A stretch of DNA of 64,000 nucleotides from Diaphorobacter sp. HDW4A (GCF_011305995.1 NZ_CP049910.1:1302001-1366000), one strand, 5' to 3'; positions 8,126-18,170 are shown, counted from the first letter of the stretch. The notes: generated from the sequence alone by a model not told the origin. A program made the numbers and translations.

Positions 8126-8911
8126 TTACTGAACCTTGGCCTTGGAGCGCAGTTCTTCCTGGAACTTTGCCAGCTTCTGCTGCTGCAATTGCTGGGAGAT
8201 CTGTGGCTTGACTTCGTCCAGCTTGGGCAACTGTGCGTCGCGTACGTCGTCCAAGCGGATGATGTGATAGCCGAACTGGCTCTTGACCGGTACGGCGGTC
8301 ATGTCACCCTTCTTGAGCTTCACCAGAGCTTCTGTGAACTCGGCCACATAGTTGCTGGGGTTGGCCCAATCGAGGTCACCACCGCGAGCGCCGGATCCGG
8401 GATCCTTGGATTCCTTCTTGGCGATTTCTTCGAATTTGGCACCCTTGCCGATCTGGGCAATGATGCTCTTGGCCTGATCTTCGGATTCGACCAAGATGTG
8501 GCTGGCCTTGTATTCCTTGCCGGAGTTGGAGGCCACGAACTTGTCGTATTCGGCCTGAATCTCGGCGTCAGTGACGGGGTTCTTCTTTTGGTAGTCGGCG
8601 AACAGTTCGCGGATCAGAATGGTCTGGCGAGCCAGTTCCAGCTGGTTCTTGTACTCGGCGGAGCCTTCCAGTCCGCGCTTCTTGGCTTCCTGCATGAAGA
8701 TTTCGCGAGCGATCACTTCTTCCTTGATCTGGCCTTCAACTTCAGGGGTGATCGGGCGACCCGAACGTTCCACTTGCTGCTTCAGGGCATCGGCGCGGGC
8801 CGAAGGAACTGGCTTGCCGTTGACGATGGCGAGGTTCTGTGCGGACACTGGCAGAACTACGGTGCCGAGCAACGCAGCGGCCACGAGGCCGGACATGAGC
8901 TTTTTCTTCAT
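8126..8911 (-). CDS. periplasmic parvulin-type peptidyl-prolyl isomerase
   Basis: A 261-residue exported folding helper. Residues 1-24 form a signal peptide (MKKKLMSGLVAAALLGTVVLPVSA). Next come a SurA-like N-terminal helical region (GRPITPEVEGQIKEEVIAREIFMQEA) and a PpiC rotamase domain: EYKASHILVESEDQAKSII, the loop SKDPGSGARGGDLDW, and VKSQFGYHIIRLDDVR. These are the hallmark segments of the parvulin fold, which interconverts proline peptide bonds in proteins passing through the periplasm. It is the last gene of the leftward selO-msrB-yciB-bolA group, 66 bases after bolA, with AAGGAG before its ATG. It is shorter than SurA (about 430) and has a single PPIase domain, like PpiC/PrsA-type proteins of betaproteobacteria. 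Confidence 0.93.
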   Translation of the reverse strand: MKKKLMSGLVAAALLGTVVLPVSAQNLAIVNGKPVPSARADALKQQVERSGRPITPEVEGQIKEEVIAREIFMQEAKKRGLEGSAEYKNQLELARQTILIRELFADYQKKNPVTDAEIQAEYDKFVASNSGKEYKASHILVESEDQAKSIIAQIGKGAKFEEIAKKESKDPGSGARGGDLDWANPSNYVAEFTEALVKLKKGDMTAVPVKSQFGYHIIRLDDVRDAQLPKLDEVKPQISQQLQQQKLAKFQEELRSKAKVQ

Positions 8912-8977
8912 TGGAAATCCAAAAAAAGGAGATTATTGGCAGAACTCTCGTCCTGCGGCCGGCATGCGCCGACCCAT

Positions 8978-9241
8978 TCAAAGAATTTCTATCGCAATGG
9001 CGTGAGCACCGTTGTCGATGAAAACCTGCAGCGAATCATACACAAGCCTATGCTTGGCTACCCGAGACTTGCCTTCAAACATCGGTGACGCGATGCGTAT
9101 CCGGAAGTGCGTTCCGAAACCGGTGCCGTTGGCACCCACATGACCCGCATGCTGGCCGCTTTCGTCGATCACTTCAAGCTGCGTGGGATTCAGGGTGCGT
9201 TGCAGAAGTTCCTGCATGTTGCCTGCTGTCACATCCATCAT
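8978..9241 (-). CDS. bolA: BolA family protein
   Basis: An 87-residue BolA protein: LNPTQLEVIDESGQHAGHVGANGTGFGTHFRIRI, then FEGKSRVAKHRLVYDSLQ and a final NGAHAIAIEIL. The invariant histidine of the HRLVY segment is present; with a monothiol glutaredoxin it helps hold a shared [2Fe-2S] cluster in this family. BolA proteins act in iron-sulfur trafficking and in stress-induced changes of cell shape. The start is ATGATGG at 9241, where the TGA of yciB overlaps the start (ATGA coupling), so the two are translated together. The yciB-bolA-PPIase order is common in betaproteobacteria. Confidence 0.93.
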   Translation of the reverse strand: MMDVTAGNMQELLQRTLNPTQLEVIDESGQHAGHVGANGTGFGTHFRIRIASPMFEGKSRVAKHRLVYDSLQVFIDNGAHAIAIEIL

Positions 9242-9804
9242 GGCTTGGCATCCTTGGCTGGTGCGGGCTGGACGGTGTCTTCCTTCACATGGCGGCTCAA
9301 ATAGATGGCCTGTGCGATCACGAAGACGATCATCAGACCCATGCCGCCGAAGAGCTTGAAGTTGACCCAGGTATCGGTGTCGAAGTTGAAGGCCACCCAG
9401 AGGTTGATGGCGCCCATCACCGCGAAGAAGCCAGTCCAGCCCCAGTTGAGGTTCTTCCAGACGGCATCGGGTAGCTGGATCTGCGTGCCCATCAGCGTGC
9501 GGATGAAGTTCTTGTTGAACACCAGTTGGCCGATCAGCAGCACCGCGCCCATCACCCAGTAGAGCACGGTGGGCTTCCACTTGATGAAGTTCTCGTTGTG
9601 TGCGAGCAGCGTTGCGCCGCCGAACACCACGATGATGGCGAGGCTGACCCATTGCATGGGTTCGGTCTTGCCGGTCTTGATGCGCATGTAGGCCAGTTGC
9701 AGCACGGTGGCTGCAATCGCGACACCGGTGGCCACGTAGATCCCCCAGACCTTGTACGCGACAAAGAACAGGATGATGGGGAAGAAGTCGAGCAGCAGTT
9801 TCAT
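9238..9804 (-). CDS. yciB: septation protein A / inner membrane protein YciB
   Basis: A 188-residue inner membrane protein with about five to six helices, starting MKLLLDFFPIILFFVAYKVWGIYVATGVAI. The family markers are present: KWKPTVLYWVMGAVLL, a GxxLI segment, and LPDAVWKNLNWGWTGFFAVMGAINLWVAF. YciB (also called IspZ) contributes to envelope integrity and septum formation and is reported to interact with cell division and elongation proteins. The C-terminus is a short soluble tail (EDTVQPAPAKDAKP). Its stop overlaps the bolA start, and 28 bases separate it from msrB upstream on the same strand. Confidence 0.95.
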   Translation of the reverse strand: MKLLLDFFPIILFFVAYKVWGIYVATGVAIAATVLQLAYMRIKTGKTEPMQWVSLAIIVVFGGATLLAHNENFIKWKPTVLYWVMGAVLLIGQLVFNKNFIRTLMGTQIQLPDAVWKNLNWGWTGFFAVMGAINLWVAFNFDTDTWVNFKLFGGMGLMIVFVIAQAIYLSRHVKEDTVQPAPAKDAKP

Positions 9805-9832
9805 GGGGTCGTTGTTCTTGTGGTTTTTGGCG

Positions 9833-10243
9833 TCATTTCTGTGGATCGAAATCCAGCGAGGCCGAGTTCATGCAGTAGCGCAGGCCTGTGGGGGCGGGGC
9901 CGTCGGGGAACACATGGCCCAGATGAGCACCGCACCGGGCGCACACGGTTTCGGTGCGGACCATGCCGTGGGTGTGGTCAACGATTTCCTTGATGGATCC
10001 GGGAACGGCTTCCGAGAAACTGGGCCAGCCGCAGCCCGCGTCGAACTTGGTGAACGAGTCGAACAGCTTGTTGCCGCAGCAGATACAGTGGTAGCTGCCG
10101 TCGTCCCAGAAGGCTTCGTACTTACCGGTGAACGGACGCTCGGTGGCGGCGTGGCGCGTGACCTCGAAGGCGCGCGGTTCTGCGCCCTTGTCACGCAGGG
10201 TCTGCTGCCAATCGGCGTCAGTTTTTTCAATGCTGTATGTCAT
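9833..10243 (-). CDS. msrB: peptide-methionine (R)-S-oxide reductase
   Basis: A 136-residue enzyme that repairs R-methionine sulfoxide in proteins, probably in the cytoplasm since no signal is seen. Two CxxC pairs (C53/C56 in CICCGNKLF and C101/C104 in [12 protein letters not shown]) form the structural zinc site. C124 in [10 protein letters not shown] is the catalytic cysteine. The substrate loop [11 protein letters not shown] is intact. The ATG at 10243 overlaps the selO stop (ATGA), so the two proteins are made in a coupled manner. A TTG three codons upstream is unlikely. The pairing with selO is meaningful because SelO has been linked to oxidative-stress control. Confidence 0.97.
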   Translation of the reverse strand: MTYSIEKTDADWQQTLRDKGAEPRAFEVTRHAATERPFTGKYEAFWDDGSYHCICCGNKLFDSFTKFDAGCGWPSFSEAVPGSIKEIVDHTHGMVRTETVCARCGAHLGHVFPDGPAPTGLRYCMNSASLDFDPQK

Positions 10244-11742
10244 GAAGAGCAACTGATGGAAATGTGGGAGGCCCAGTCCGGCGGGAAATCCGCAAAGCTG
10301 TCCTGCCCGGGGTGTTCGTCAAAAGGCGATGTCAGGATGTCCTGAAGTGTATTCACTGTGGAGAAATCCCCTTGTGTCGCCGCGCGTATCGCGATCTCGC
10401 CCACGTGGTTGCGCAGCACGAAGCGCGGGTTGGTCGTGAGCATGTCGGCCTGTGCCTTGGGATCGCCATGAACGGCGAGAAGTTCACGATAGCGCACCAG
10501 CCATGCGTCCAGCACCTCGCGCTGCAGGACGATGTCGCGCAGGGTCTCATTGTCGGCCTGCCGGTTCACCACCAGCGACAGGCGGCGCCAGAAGATGGTG
10601 TAGTCCACGGCGTCCTGCGCCATCAGGTTCAGAAGCGACTGCAGCAGCTCGACGAATTCGGGCGAGCGCAAGGCAGTGGCTGGCAGGCCAAGCTTGATCG
10701 CCATGCGCAGCTTGAACTCGTGGCCGAACACCTCGGGATAGCTGGCGGCGGCCGCGCGTGCGGTCTCGACATCCCCGACCAGCGGCAACAGCGCCTGGGC
10801 GAGGCACAGCAGGTTCCAGTAGGCGACGCTCGGCTGCTGGTCGAAGGCATAGCGGCCTTGGCTGTCGCTGTGGTTGCAGACATGGCCGGGCACGTAGGCG
10901 TCGAGAAACTGGAACGGCCCGTAGTCGATGGTCAGCCCGAGGATGCTCATGTTGTCGGTGTTCATCACGCCATGGCAGAAGCCCACGGCCTGCCACTGGG
11001 CGAGCAGGGCGGCCGTGCGCTCGCTCACCGCCTGCAGCAGATTGGCGTAGGTGTTGTTTTCGAACGCTCCGCCGCTGCGGCACTCGGGGTAGAAATGGTC
11101 GATGACGTGATCGGCCAGCTGGCGCAGTGAGTGCGTGTCCTTGCGCGACGAGAAATGCTCGAAATGCCCGAAGCGGATGAAGCTCGGCGACACGCGGGTC
11201 ACCACGGCGGCGGTTTCGGGCTCCTCGCGGTAGACCGGCGCGGGCGAGCCGATGAGAGCCATCGCCCGCGTGGTGGGGATGCCGAGCCCGTGCATGGCCT
11301 CGCTGCAGAGATATTCGCGGATCGACGAGCGCAGCACGGCGCGGCCGTCGCCCATGCGGGAGTAGGGTGTGCGGCCCGCGCCCTTGAGCTGGATTTCCTC
11401 ATCGTTGCTGGTCTCGCCGAGCAAAATCGCCCGGCCATCGCCCAACTGCCCGGCCCAGACGCCGAACTGGTGACCGCTGTAGACCGTGGCGATGGGCTGG
11501 GTACCCGGCAGCACGGCATTGCCTGCTAGCACCTGCAGCGCCTCGTCGGTCTCTAGCCATTCAGGGTCGATGCCTGCGAGCCGCGCGACGGCGGGATTGC
11601 GCGCCACCCAGTGCGGATCGGGCAGTGGCGTGGGCTGCAGCGCGGTGTAGAACTGCTTGCCCAGTCCGGCGAAATCCGCAGTCTTGAAAAGGGATTTGGA
11701 TTGGGATTGAGACGTCGATGCGGCGGCGGGGTCAGAGGTCAT
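10240..11742 (-). CDS. selO: protein adenylyltransferase SelO (YdiU/UPF0061)
   Basis: A pseudokinase-fold enzyme that transfers AMP from ATP to Ser, Thr or Tyr of target proteins; in other bacteria the targets include redox proteins, and the activity protects against oxidative stress. Family motifs are intact: [18 protein letters not shown] (residues 88-104), [22 protein letters not shown] (119-140), [13 protein letters not shown] (257-269) and [10 protein letters not shown] (272-281), the last two being the inverted catalytic and metal-binding loops. About 500 residues is normal for the family. I start it at the ATG at 11742; an ATG at 11790 would add 16 unrelated residues. The C-terminal selenocysteine position of animal SelO is here the ordinary tail SISCSS, with a cysteine. 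It is the first gene of the five-gene leftward operon. Confidence 0.95.
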   Translation of the reverse strand: MTSDPAAASTSQSQSKSLFKTADFAGLGKQFYTALQPTPLPDPHWVARNPAVARLAGIDPEWLETDEALQVLAGNAVLPGTQPIATVYSGHQFGVWAGQLGDGRAILLGETSNDEEIQLKGAGRTPYSRMGDGRAVLRSSIREYLCSEAMHGLGIPTTRAMALIGSPAPVYREEPETAAVVTRVSPSFIRFGHFEHFSSRKDTHSLRQLADHVIDHFYPECRSGGAFENNTYANLLQAVSERTAALLAQWQAVGFCHGVMNTDNMSILGLTIDYGPFQFLDAYVPGHVCNHSDSQGRYAFDQQPSVAYWNLLCLAQALLPLVGDVETARAAAASYPEVFGHEFKLRMAIKLGLPATALRSPEFVELLQSLLNLMAQDAVDYTIFWRRLSLVVNRQADNETLRDIVLQREVLDAWLVRYRELLAVHGDPKAQADMLTTNPRFVLRNHVGEIAIRAATQGDFSTVNTLQDILTSPFDEHPGQDSFADFPPDWASHISISCSS

Positions 11743-11897
11743 GGATTGATTGTCCGCCTGAAATTCAAGTCCCGTCAGGGCTGGGGCCATAGATCGTTAG
11801 TTGATGCTGCGATGCAGCAATAGCGTTTTGCGCGAAAGTGACAGGAAAACGTAAGTGCACGCTGGAATCATCGCTACGATATCAATCAATCAAACCA

Positions 11898-11912
11898 TCA
11901 CAATCATTGTGA
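11898..11912. promoter_or_regulatory. 15-bp perfect palindrome before the acyl-CoA ligase
   Basis: TCACAATCATTGTGA is symmetric around its central C and ends seven bases before the AAGGAG of the ligase gene. It could be a repressor operator close to the transcript start or a leader hairpin. No regulator gene is adjacent. Confidence 0.45.
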
Positions 11913-11931
11913 AGATGAAGGAGCCACAAGC

Positions 11932-13569
<1,638 letters not shown>

Positions 13570-13587
13570 TCAGATCACTTCCTGATG

Positions 13588-13626
13588 AACCGGCGCGCGT
13601 TCTTTGCGGAACGCGCGCCGGTTTCA
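13588..13626 (+). terminator. terminator after the acyl-CoA ligase
   Basis: A 15-bp stem (AACCGGCGCGCGTTC / GAACGCGCGCCGGTT) with loop TTTGCG, followed by TTTCATTT. It lies 18 bases after the stop and separates the ligase from livH. Confidence 0.85.
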
Positions 13627-13661
13627 TTTAGAGTTGCTGCTTTCGTTTCCTCCACTACGCA

Positions 13662-14615
13662 ATGAGCCTCGAGTTCCTCGTCATCTCGCTTTTGAACGGC
13701 ATCAGCTACGGCCTGCTGCTGTTCATGCTGAGCGCGGGACTCACGCTGATCTTCAGCATGATGGGAGTGCTGAATTTTGCGCATGCGAGCTTCTACATGC
13801 TAGGGGCGTATCTGGGGTACTCGCTGTCGGGTGTGGTCGGTTTCTGGCCTGCGCTGGTGCTGGCCCCCGTGCTGGTCGGGCTGACGGGCGCGGCGTTCGA
13901 GCGCTTTGTGCTGCGCCGTGTGCACGCCTCGGGCCATGTGGCGGAACTGCTCGTGACCTTCGGGCTGTCGTATCTGGTGCTCGAGATCGTGCAGCTCGTC
14001 TGGGGGCGCTCCGTGGTTTCGTATGAGTTGCCGCCGGTGCTGCAGGGGCCGCTGTTCAGCCTGTACGGCACGCATTTCCCCAAGTCTCGCGCCTTCATCA
14101 CGCTGGTGGCGGTCTTGATGCTGTTGGCGCTGTGGATCACCTTCAAGCGCACACGTATCGGCTTTGTGATTCAGGCGGCGCTCACGCATCCGCAGATGGT
14201 CGAGGCGCTGGGGCACAACGTGCCGCGCGTGTTCATGCTGGTGTTCGGCGCGGGCTGTGCGCTCGCGGGGCTGGCCGGAGTGATCGGTGGCAACACCTAT
14301 GTGACCGAGCCGGGCATGGCCGCCTCGGTGGGCTCTATCATCTTCGTGGTGGTGATCGTGGGCGGGCTGGGTTCGCTCACCGGCGCGTTCGTCGCCTCGC
14401 TGCTGATCGGGGTGGTGCAGACGCTGGCGGTCGGCATCAATCTGTCGTTTGCGCAACTGCTGGGCGCGCTCGGTTGGGCGGTGAGTGCCGATCAGGCCGC
14501 GTCGTCGCTGATGCGCCTGAGCGTCGCACAGATCGCGCCGATTCTGCCGTTTCTGCTGCTGGTGGTGATGCTCGCGGTGCGCCCGCGTGGCCTGCTCGGA
14601 GCGCGTGAAGGATGA
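13662..14615 (+). CDS. livH: branched-chain amino acid-type ABC permease LivH
   Basis: A 317-residue inner membrane permease of the hydrophobic amino acid uptake (HAAT) family. It starts LEFLVISLLNGISYGLLLFMLSAGLTLIFSMMGVLNFAHASFYMLGAY, the classic LivH opening, and has about eight hydrophobic segments. The cytoplasmic coupling region is near EALGHNVPRVFMLVFGAG. Its stop overlaps the livM start by four bases. HAAT systems import branched-chain amino acids but also urea, amides and various aromatic or dicarboxylic acids, so the substrate is open. No periplasmic binding protein is encoded next to it. Confidence 0.93.
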   Translation: MSLEFLVISLLNGISYGLLLFMLSAGLTLIFSMMGVLNFAHASFYMLGAYLGYSLSGVVGFWPALVLAPVLVGLTGAAFERFVLRRVHASGHVAELLVTFGLSYLVLEIVQLVWGRSVVSYELPPVLQGPLFSLYGTHFPKSRAFITLVAVLMLLALWITFKRTRIGFVIQAALTHPQMVEALGHNVPRVFMLVFGAGCALAGLAGVIGGNTYVTEPGMAASVGSIIFVVVIVGGLGSLTGAFVASLLIGVVQTLAVGINLSFAQLLGALGWAVSADQAASSLMRLSVAQIAPILPFLLLVVMLAVRPRGLLGAREG

Positions 14616-15859
14616 CGAGCACCATGCAGACCGCGAGCATTCCGCGGGCCTCGCGTATCGCGTTCGCGCTGCTGGCCGCCGTGCTGCTGATTGCGCCGCT
14701 GGTCTTCACCAGCAGCCTCGCGATCAGCGTGCTCTCGCAGATCGGCTGCGCCATCATCTTGTGCCTCTCGTACAACCTGCTGTTCGGGCAGGGCGGCATG
14801 CTGAGCTTTGGCCATGCGGTGTATTCGGGCATGGGCGCGTTTGCGGCGGTGCATGCGATTCAATGGGCATCGCGGGGCGCTTTGCCTGTTCAGATTCCGC
14901 TGGTGCTGATGCCACTGATCGGCGGTGTGGCGGGCATGCTCGTGGCTGCAGTGCTCGGCTTTCTCTGCACGCGGCGTGCGGGCACCACGTTCGCGATGAT
15001 CACGCTGGGCATCGGCGAACTGGTGGCGGCGGTAGCGCTGATGTTCCCCGAGGTCTTTGGCGGCGAGGGTGGCATCGCGATCAATCGGGTCTACGGTGCC
15101 CCGTTGCTCGGCCTCACTTTCGGCCCCGCGATTCAGGTCTATTGGTTGATCGCGGCGTACTGTCTGCTCTGCACGCTGGCGATCTATATGTTCACTCAGA
15201 CCCCTCTCGGTCGCATGCTTAACGCCGTGCGCGACAACCCGGTGCGTGCCGAATTCGTGGGCTACAACCCGCAGCGCGTGCGGCATCTGGCGTTCATTGC
15301 ATCCGGCTTTTTTGCGGGCATAGGCGGCGCGCTCACGGCGATTCATCTGGAGATCGTCACCGGCGCTGACAGCCTCGGCATGGCGCGTTCCGCCGCCTAT
15401 TTGCTGTTCACTTTTCTGGGCGGCGCGGGCTTCTTCTTCGGGCCGGTGATCGGCGCGGTGCTCATGGTGCTGTCGACTGTGTTGCTCTCGCATCTCACCA
15501 AGGCGTGGCTGCTGTATCTGGGGCTGGCGTTTATGCTGATGGTGATGTTTGCGCCGGGCGGTGTGGCGGGCATGATTTCAGCCTTACTCCGGATGTGGCG
15601 CAGCGGTATCCTGCGCCGCAAATGGGGCTTGGTGATGAGCCTCAGCTTCTGCGGCCTGCTCGCGATCTACGGAGCCGCAGGGCTGATCGAGATGATCTAC
15701 CACGCGCAGCTCGACGGCGACATCGATTCGACGCTGCGCTATTTGGGGTGCACGTTGAATGTGCAAAGCGTCGTCGATTGGTTCGTGATGTTTCTGCCGC
15801 TGCTGGCGGGTGGTGTGACTGGAAAATTCGTGCTCGACATGGAGAAGAAAAGGCCATGA
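14612..15859 (+). CDS. livM: branched-chain amino acid-type ABC permease LivM
   Basis: A 415-residue partner permease. The LivM core is clear: LSQIGCAIILCLSYNLLFGQGGMLSFGHAVYSGMGAF, then GTTFAMITLGIGELVAAVALMFPEVFGGEGGI, and the coupling motif RMLNAVRDNPVRAEFVGYNPQRVRHLAFIASG. It is about 80 residues longer than typical LivM. The extra C-terminal part (after MFAPGGVAGMISALL) has another basic loop and two more hydrophobic segments ending MEKKRP, which is unusual. It overlaps livH at the start and livG at the end, both by ATGA. Confidence 0.93.
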   Translation: MTSTMQTASIPRASRIAFALLAAVLLIAPLVFTSSLAISVLSQIGCAIILCLSYNLLFGQGGMLSFGHAVYSGMGAFAAVHAIQWASRGALPVQIPLVLMPLIGGVAGMLVAAVLGFLCTRRAGTTFAMITLGIGELVAAVALMFPEVFGGEGGIAINRVYGAPLLGLTFGPAIQVYWLIAAYCLLCTLAIYMFTQTPLGRMLNAVRDNPVRAEFVGYNPQRVRHLAFIASGFFAGIGGALTAIHLEIVTGADSLGMARSAAYLLFTFLGGAGFFFGPVIGAVLMVLSTVLLSHLTKAWLLYLGLAFMLMVMFAPGGVAGMISALLRMWRSGILRRKWGLVMSLSFCGLLAIYGAAGLIEMIYHAQLDGDIDSTLRYLGCTLNVQSVVDWFVMFLPLLAGGVTGKFVLDMEKKRP

Positions 15860-16641
15860 ACGCCAACGTCTCCCATGCGCCGCACGCCCTCGAGTTGCGC
15901 CATCTGCGCAAGCGCTTTGGCAGCACCGAGATCATCCGCGACGTGAACCTCAGCATCCATCACGGTGAACGCGTGGCCTTCATCGGGCCGAACGGTGCGG
16001 GCAAGTCCACGCTGTTCAATCTGATCAGCGGCTGCGCGCGGGCAAGCTCCGGCAACGTCTTGCTGGATGGTGCGGACATCACGGCCAAGCGTCCGTTCGA
16101 GATCAATCGCCTTGGCCTCGCGCGCAGCTTTCAGATCAGTAATCTGTTTTCCAACATGAGTGTGTTTGACAACCTGCGTTGCAGCGTGCTCTGGCGCATG
16201 GGCTATCGCTACGCGTTCTGGCGTCTGCTGGCCAAGGCGCGCGATGCCAATGCGCGCACGCATGAGCTGCTGCAGATGCTGGGTCTGGCCGACCGGGCGT
16301 CGGTGCTTGCATCACAGCTCAGCTATGCCGAGCAGCGCGTGCTCGAAATCGGCATCACCATCGCGGGCGGTGCCAGCGTGATCCTGCTCGACGAGCCCAC
16401 GGCCGGCATGAGCCGCAGTGAGACCGAGCGCTTCACCGCACTGATCCGCACCGTCACCGAGGGGCGAACGCTGCTCACCGTCGAGCACGACATGAGCGTG
16501 GTCTTCGGCCTTGCGGACCGCGTCGCCGTGCTCGCGCAAGGCGAGCTCATTGCCTTCGACACCCCCGAGCGCATCCGCGCCAACGCGCGGGTGCAAGAAG
16601 CCTATCTGGGCGTGCCGGTCGAGGAGGCGGCGTTGTCATGA
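15856..16641 (+). CDS. livG: branched-chain amino acid-type ABC ATPase LivG
   Basis: A 261-residue ATPase. Walker A is GPNGAGKST in AFIGPNGAGKSTLFNLISG; the Q-loop region reads RSFQISNLFSNMSVFDNL; the signature is LSYAEQRVLEIG, a variant of the LivG form LSYGEQR; Walker B is VILLDEPTAGMSRSE; the switch histidine is in TVEHDMSVVFGLADR. The G to A change in the signature is mild. It powers the LivHM permease pair together with LivF. Start and stop both overlap neighbouring genes by four bases, so the transporter is one translationally coupled unit. Confidence 0.93.
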   Translation: MNANVSHAPHALELRHLRKRFGSTEIIRDVNLSIHHGERVAFIGPNGAGKSTLFNLISGCARASSGNVLLDGADITAKRPFEINRLGLARSFQISNLFSNMSVFDNLRCSVLWRMGYRYAFWRLLAKARDANARTHELLQMLGLADRASVLASQLSYAEQRVLEIGITIAGGASVILLDEPTAGMSRSETERFTALIRTVTEGRTLLTVEHDMSVVFGLADRVAVLAQGELIAFDTPERIRANARVQEAYLGVPVEEAALS

Positions 16642-17351
16642 GCGCCGGACTGCAGATCACGGGTCTTCACGCGATGTACGACATGCGCCATGTGCTGGAC
16701 GGCATCGACCTCGAGGTGCGCGCCGGAGAAATCGTTGCGCTGCTCGGTCGCAATGGCTCGGGCCGCTCGACGCTTGCCAAGGCCATCATGGGGCAGGTGA
16801 CATGGCAGGGCGACATGCGTTGGCAGGGCCGCAGTCTGGCAGGGCTCAAGACCTTTGAAATCGCGCAGGCTGGCATCGGTTACGTGCCCGAGAACCGCGA
16901 CGTTTTCCCCACGCTGACCGTTGCGCAGAATCTGATGCTCGGCGAGCAGAAGCAACGGCGAAACGCAAGCGAACGAGCCTGGCGCATAGCCGACATGTAC
17001 GCGATGTTCCCGTCGCTGCACACCCGCCGCGACGTTTCCGCGGGCGTGCTCTCGGGCGGCGAGCAGCAGATGCTCACGCTGTGTCGCACGCTCATGGGCA
17101 ACCCGCAGCTAGTGATCATCGACGAACCCACCGAAGGCCTCGCGCCGATGACCGCGCGGCAGGTGGCGCAGCATATGCTCACGCTGAAGGCACATGGCAT
17201 CGGGGTGTTGCTGATCGAGCAGAAACTCGGCATTGCCCTCGACATTGCCGACCGGGTGGCCGTCATGGGGGCAGGGAAAATCGTGTTTGAAGGAACGGCA
17301 CGGCGACTACAGGAGGATACCGACGTGCGCCGCGACTGGCTGGAGATCTGA
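16638..17351 (+). CDS. livF: branched-chain amino acid-type ABC ATPase LivF, Arg-type Walker A
   Basis: A 237-residue ATPase, second of the pair. It has the LivF features: IGYVPENRDVFPTLTVAQNL, the signature LSGGEQQMLTLCRTLM, Walker B LVIIDEPTEGLAPM and IGVLLIEQKLGIALDIADRVAVM. The Walker A sequence is GRNGSGRST: the lysine that contacts ATP phosphates in nearly all P-loop ATPases is replaced by arginine (residue 43, codon CGC at 16764-16766). If the site is weakened, LivG would do most of the hydrolysis, giving an asymmetric ATPase pair. It is the last gene of the livHMGF unit. Confidence 0.92.
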   Translation: MSAGLQITGLHAMYDMRHVLDGIDLEVRAGEIVALLGRNGSGRSTLAKAIMGQVTWQGDMRWQGRSLAGLKTFEIAQAGIGYVPENRDVFPTLTVAQNLMLGEQKQRRNASERAWRIADMYAMFPSLHTRRDVSAGVLSGGEQQMLTLCRTLMGNPQLVIIDEPTEGLAPMTARQVAQHMLTLKAHGIGVLLIEQKLGIALDIADRVAVMGAGKIVFEGTARRLQEDTDVRRDWLEI

Positions 17352-17477
17352 ATCAGGTACGGAGGCTCATGGCCTCAACATCTGCAGCGCGGGGCGATGT
17401 CGGTTAAATTGAGCCCGTCGATGTCCTGTTCGCACACAGACATCCTTCGCACATTTGATGACTTGGAGTTCCGTCCC

Positions 17478-18032
17478 ATGCGCATTCTTTCCCACGCCCG
17501 TCACACGCTGATCGCCAGCCTTCTTGTCGTTGGCGCGCTGTCTCAAGCCCACGCAGCGCTTAAACTTGGCGATGTCGCACCCGCGTTCACTACGCCTGCA
17601 GCTCTGGCAGGCAAGTCCTTCAGCTTCGACATCAGCGCGACGCTCAAGAAGGGGCCGGTCGTGCTGTATTTCTTCCCCAAGGCCTTCACCCAGGGCTGCA
17701 CGCTCGAGGCCCACGCGTTCGCCGAGGCCACGCCGCAGTTCAACCAGCTCGGCGCGACCGTGGTGGGGATCTCGCACGACGACATCGACACGCTCAAGAA
17801 GTTCTCGACCGAGGCCTGTCGCGACCAGTTTGCAGTCGCGTCCGACCCCGATGCCAAGACCATCCGCGCCTACGACGCCACGCATGCGGCGCAGCCCAGC
17901 ATGGCAGATCGTATCTCTTACGTGATCGGTCAGGACGGCAAGGTCGTCTTCACCCACGAGGGGAGCGATCCGACCGCGCATGTCGAGAAGACATTGGCCG
18001 CTGTGAAGAAGCTGAGTGGCAAAGCGCCGTAG
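17478..18032 (+). CDS. exported peroxiredoxin (BCP/AhpC-TSA type)
   Basis: A 184-residue protein with a signal peptide (residues 1-26, ending LSQAHA) and a thioredoxin-fold peroxiredoxin domain. The peroxidatic cysteine is C74 in FTQGCTLEAHAFAE, matching the TPGCTxE motif of the bacterioferritin comigratory protein group. The arginine region GKVVFTHEG is at the usual place. C115 (TEACRDQF) could be the resolving cysteine. It reduces peroxides in the periplasm using a thiol partner. GGAG nine bases before the ATG at 17478 supports this start; the frame runs 27 codons further up but without a signal sequence. It is separated from livF by about 125 bases. Confidence 0.88.
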   Translation: MRILSHARHTLIASLLVVGALSQAHAALKLGDVAPAFTTPAALAGKSFSFDISATLKKGPVVLYFFPKAFTQGCTLEAHAFAEATPQFNQLGATVVGISHDDIDTLKKFSTEACRDQFAVASDPDAKTIRAYDATHAAQPSMADRISYVIGQDGKVVFTHEGSDPTAHVEKTLAAVKKLSGKAP

Positions 18033-18067
18033 GAATCCGTTGGCATCGTTTATCAATGCCTCCTGTC

Positions 18068-18138
18068 GTTTGTCCCGATTGAGACAAACCCCGTCACGCA
18101 CTCCCGTTAGACTCTTCGAAAATCGGACGACCGTTCGT
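18068..18138. promoter_or_regulatory. two inverted repeats upstream of the fadB-like gene
   Basis: GTTTGTC (18068-18074) and GACAAAC (18083-18089) form a 7-bp perfect inverted repeat with an 8-base spacer. Further on, ACGACCGTTCGT (18127-18138) is a near-perfect palindrome placed 32 bases before the start codon, like TetR-family operators of fatty acid genes. Binding is inferred only. Confidence 0.35.
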
Positions 18139-18170
18139 TTTTCTCTATTCCAAACCGAGGAGCAACAGCA

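Noticed and set aside
8189..9088. 299-residue open frame on the plus strand opposite the parvulin gene
   Set aside because: Shadow of the PPIase and bolA genes, no signal or domain of its own.
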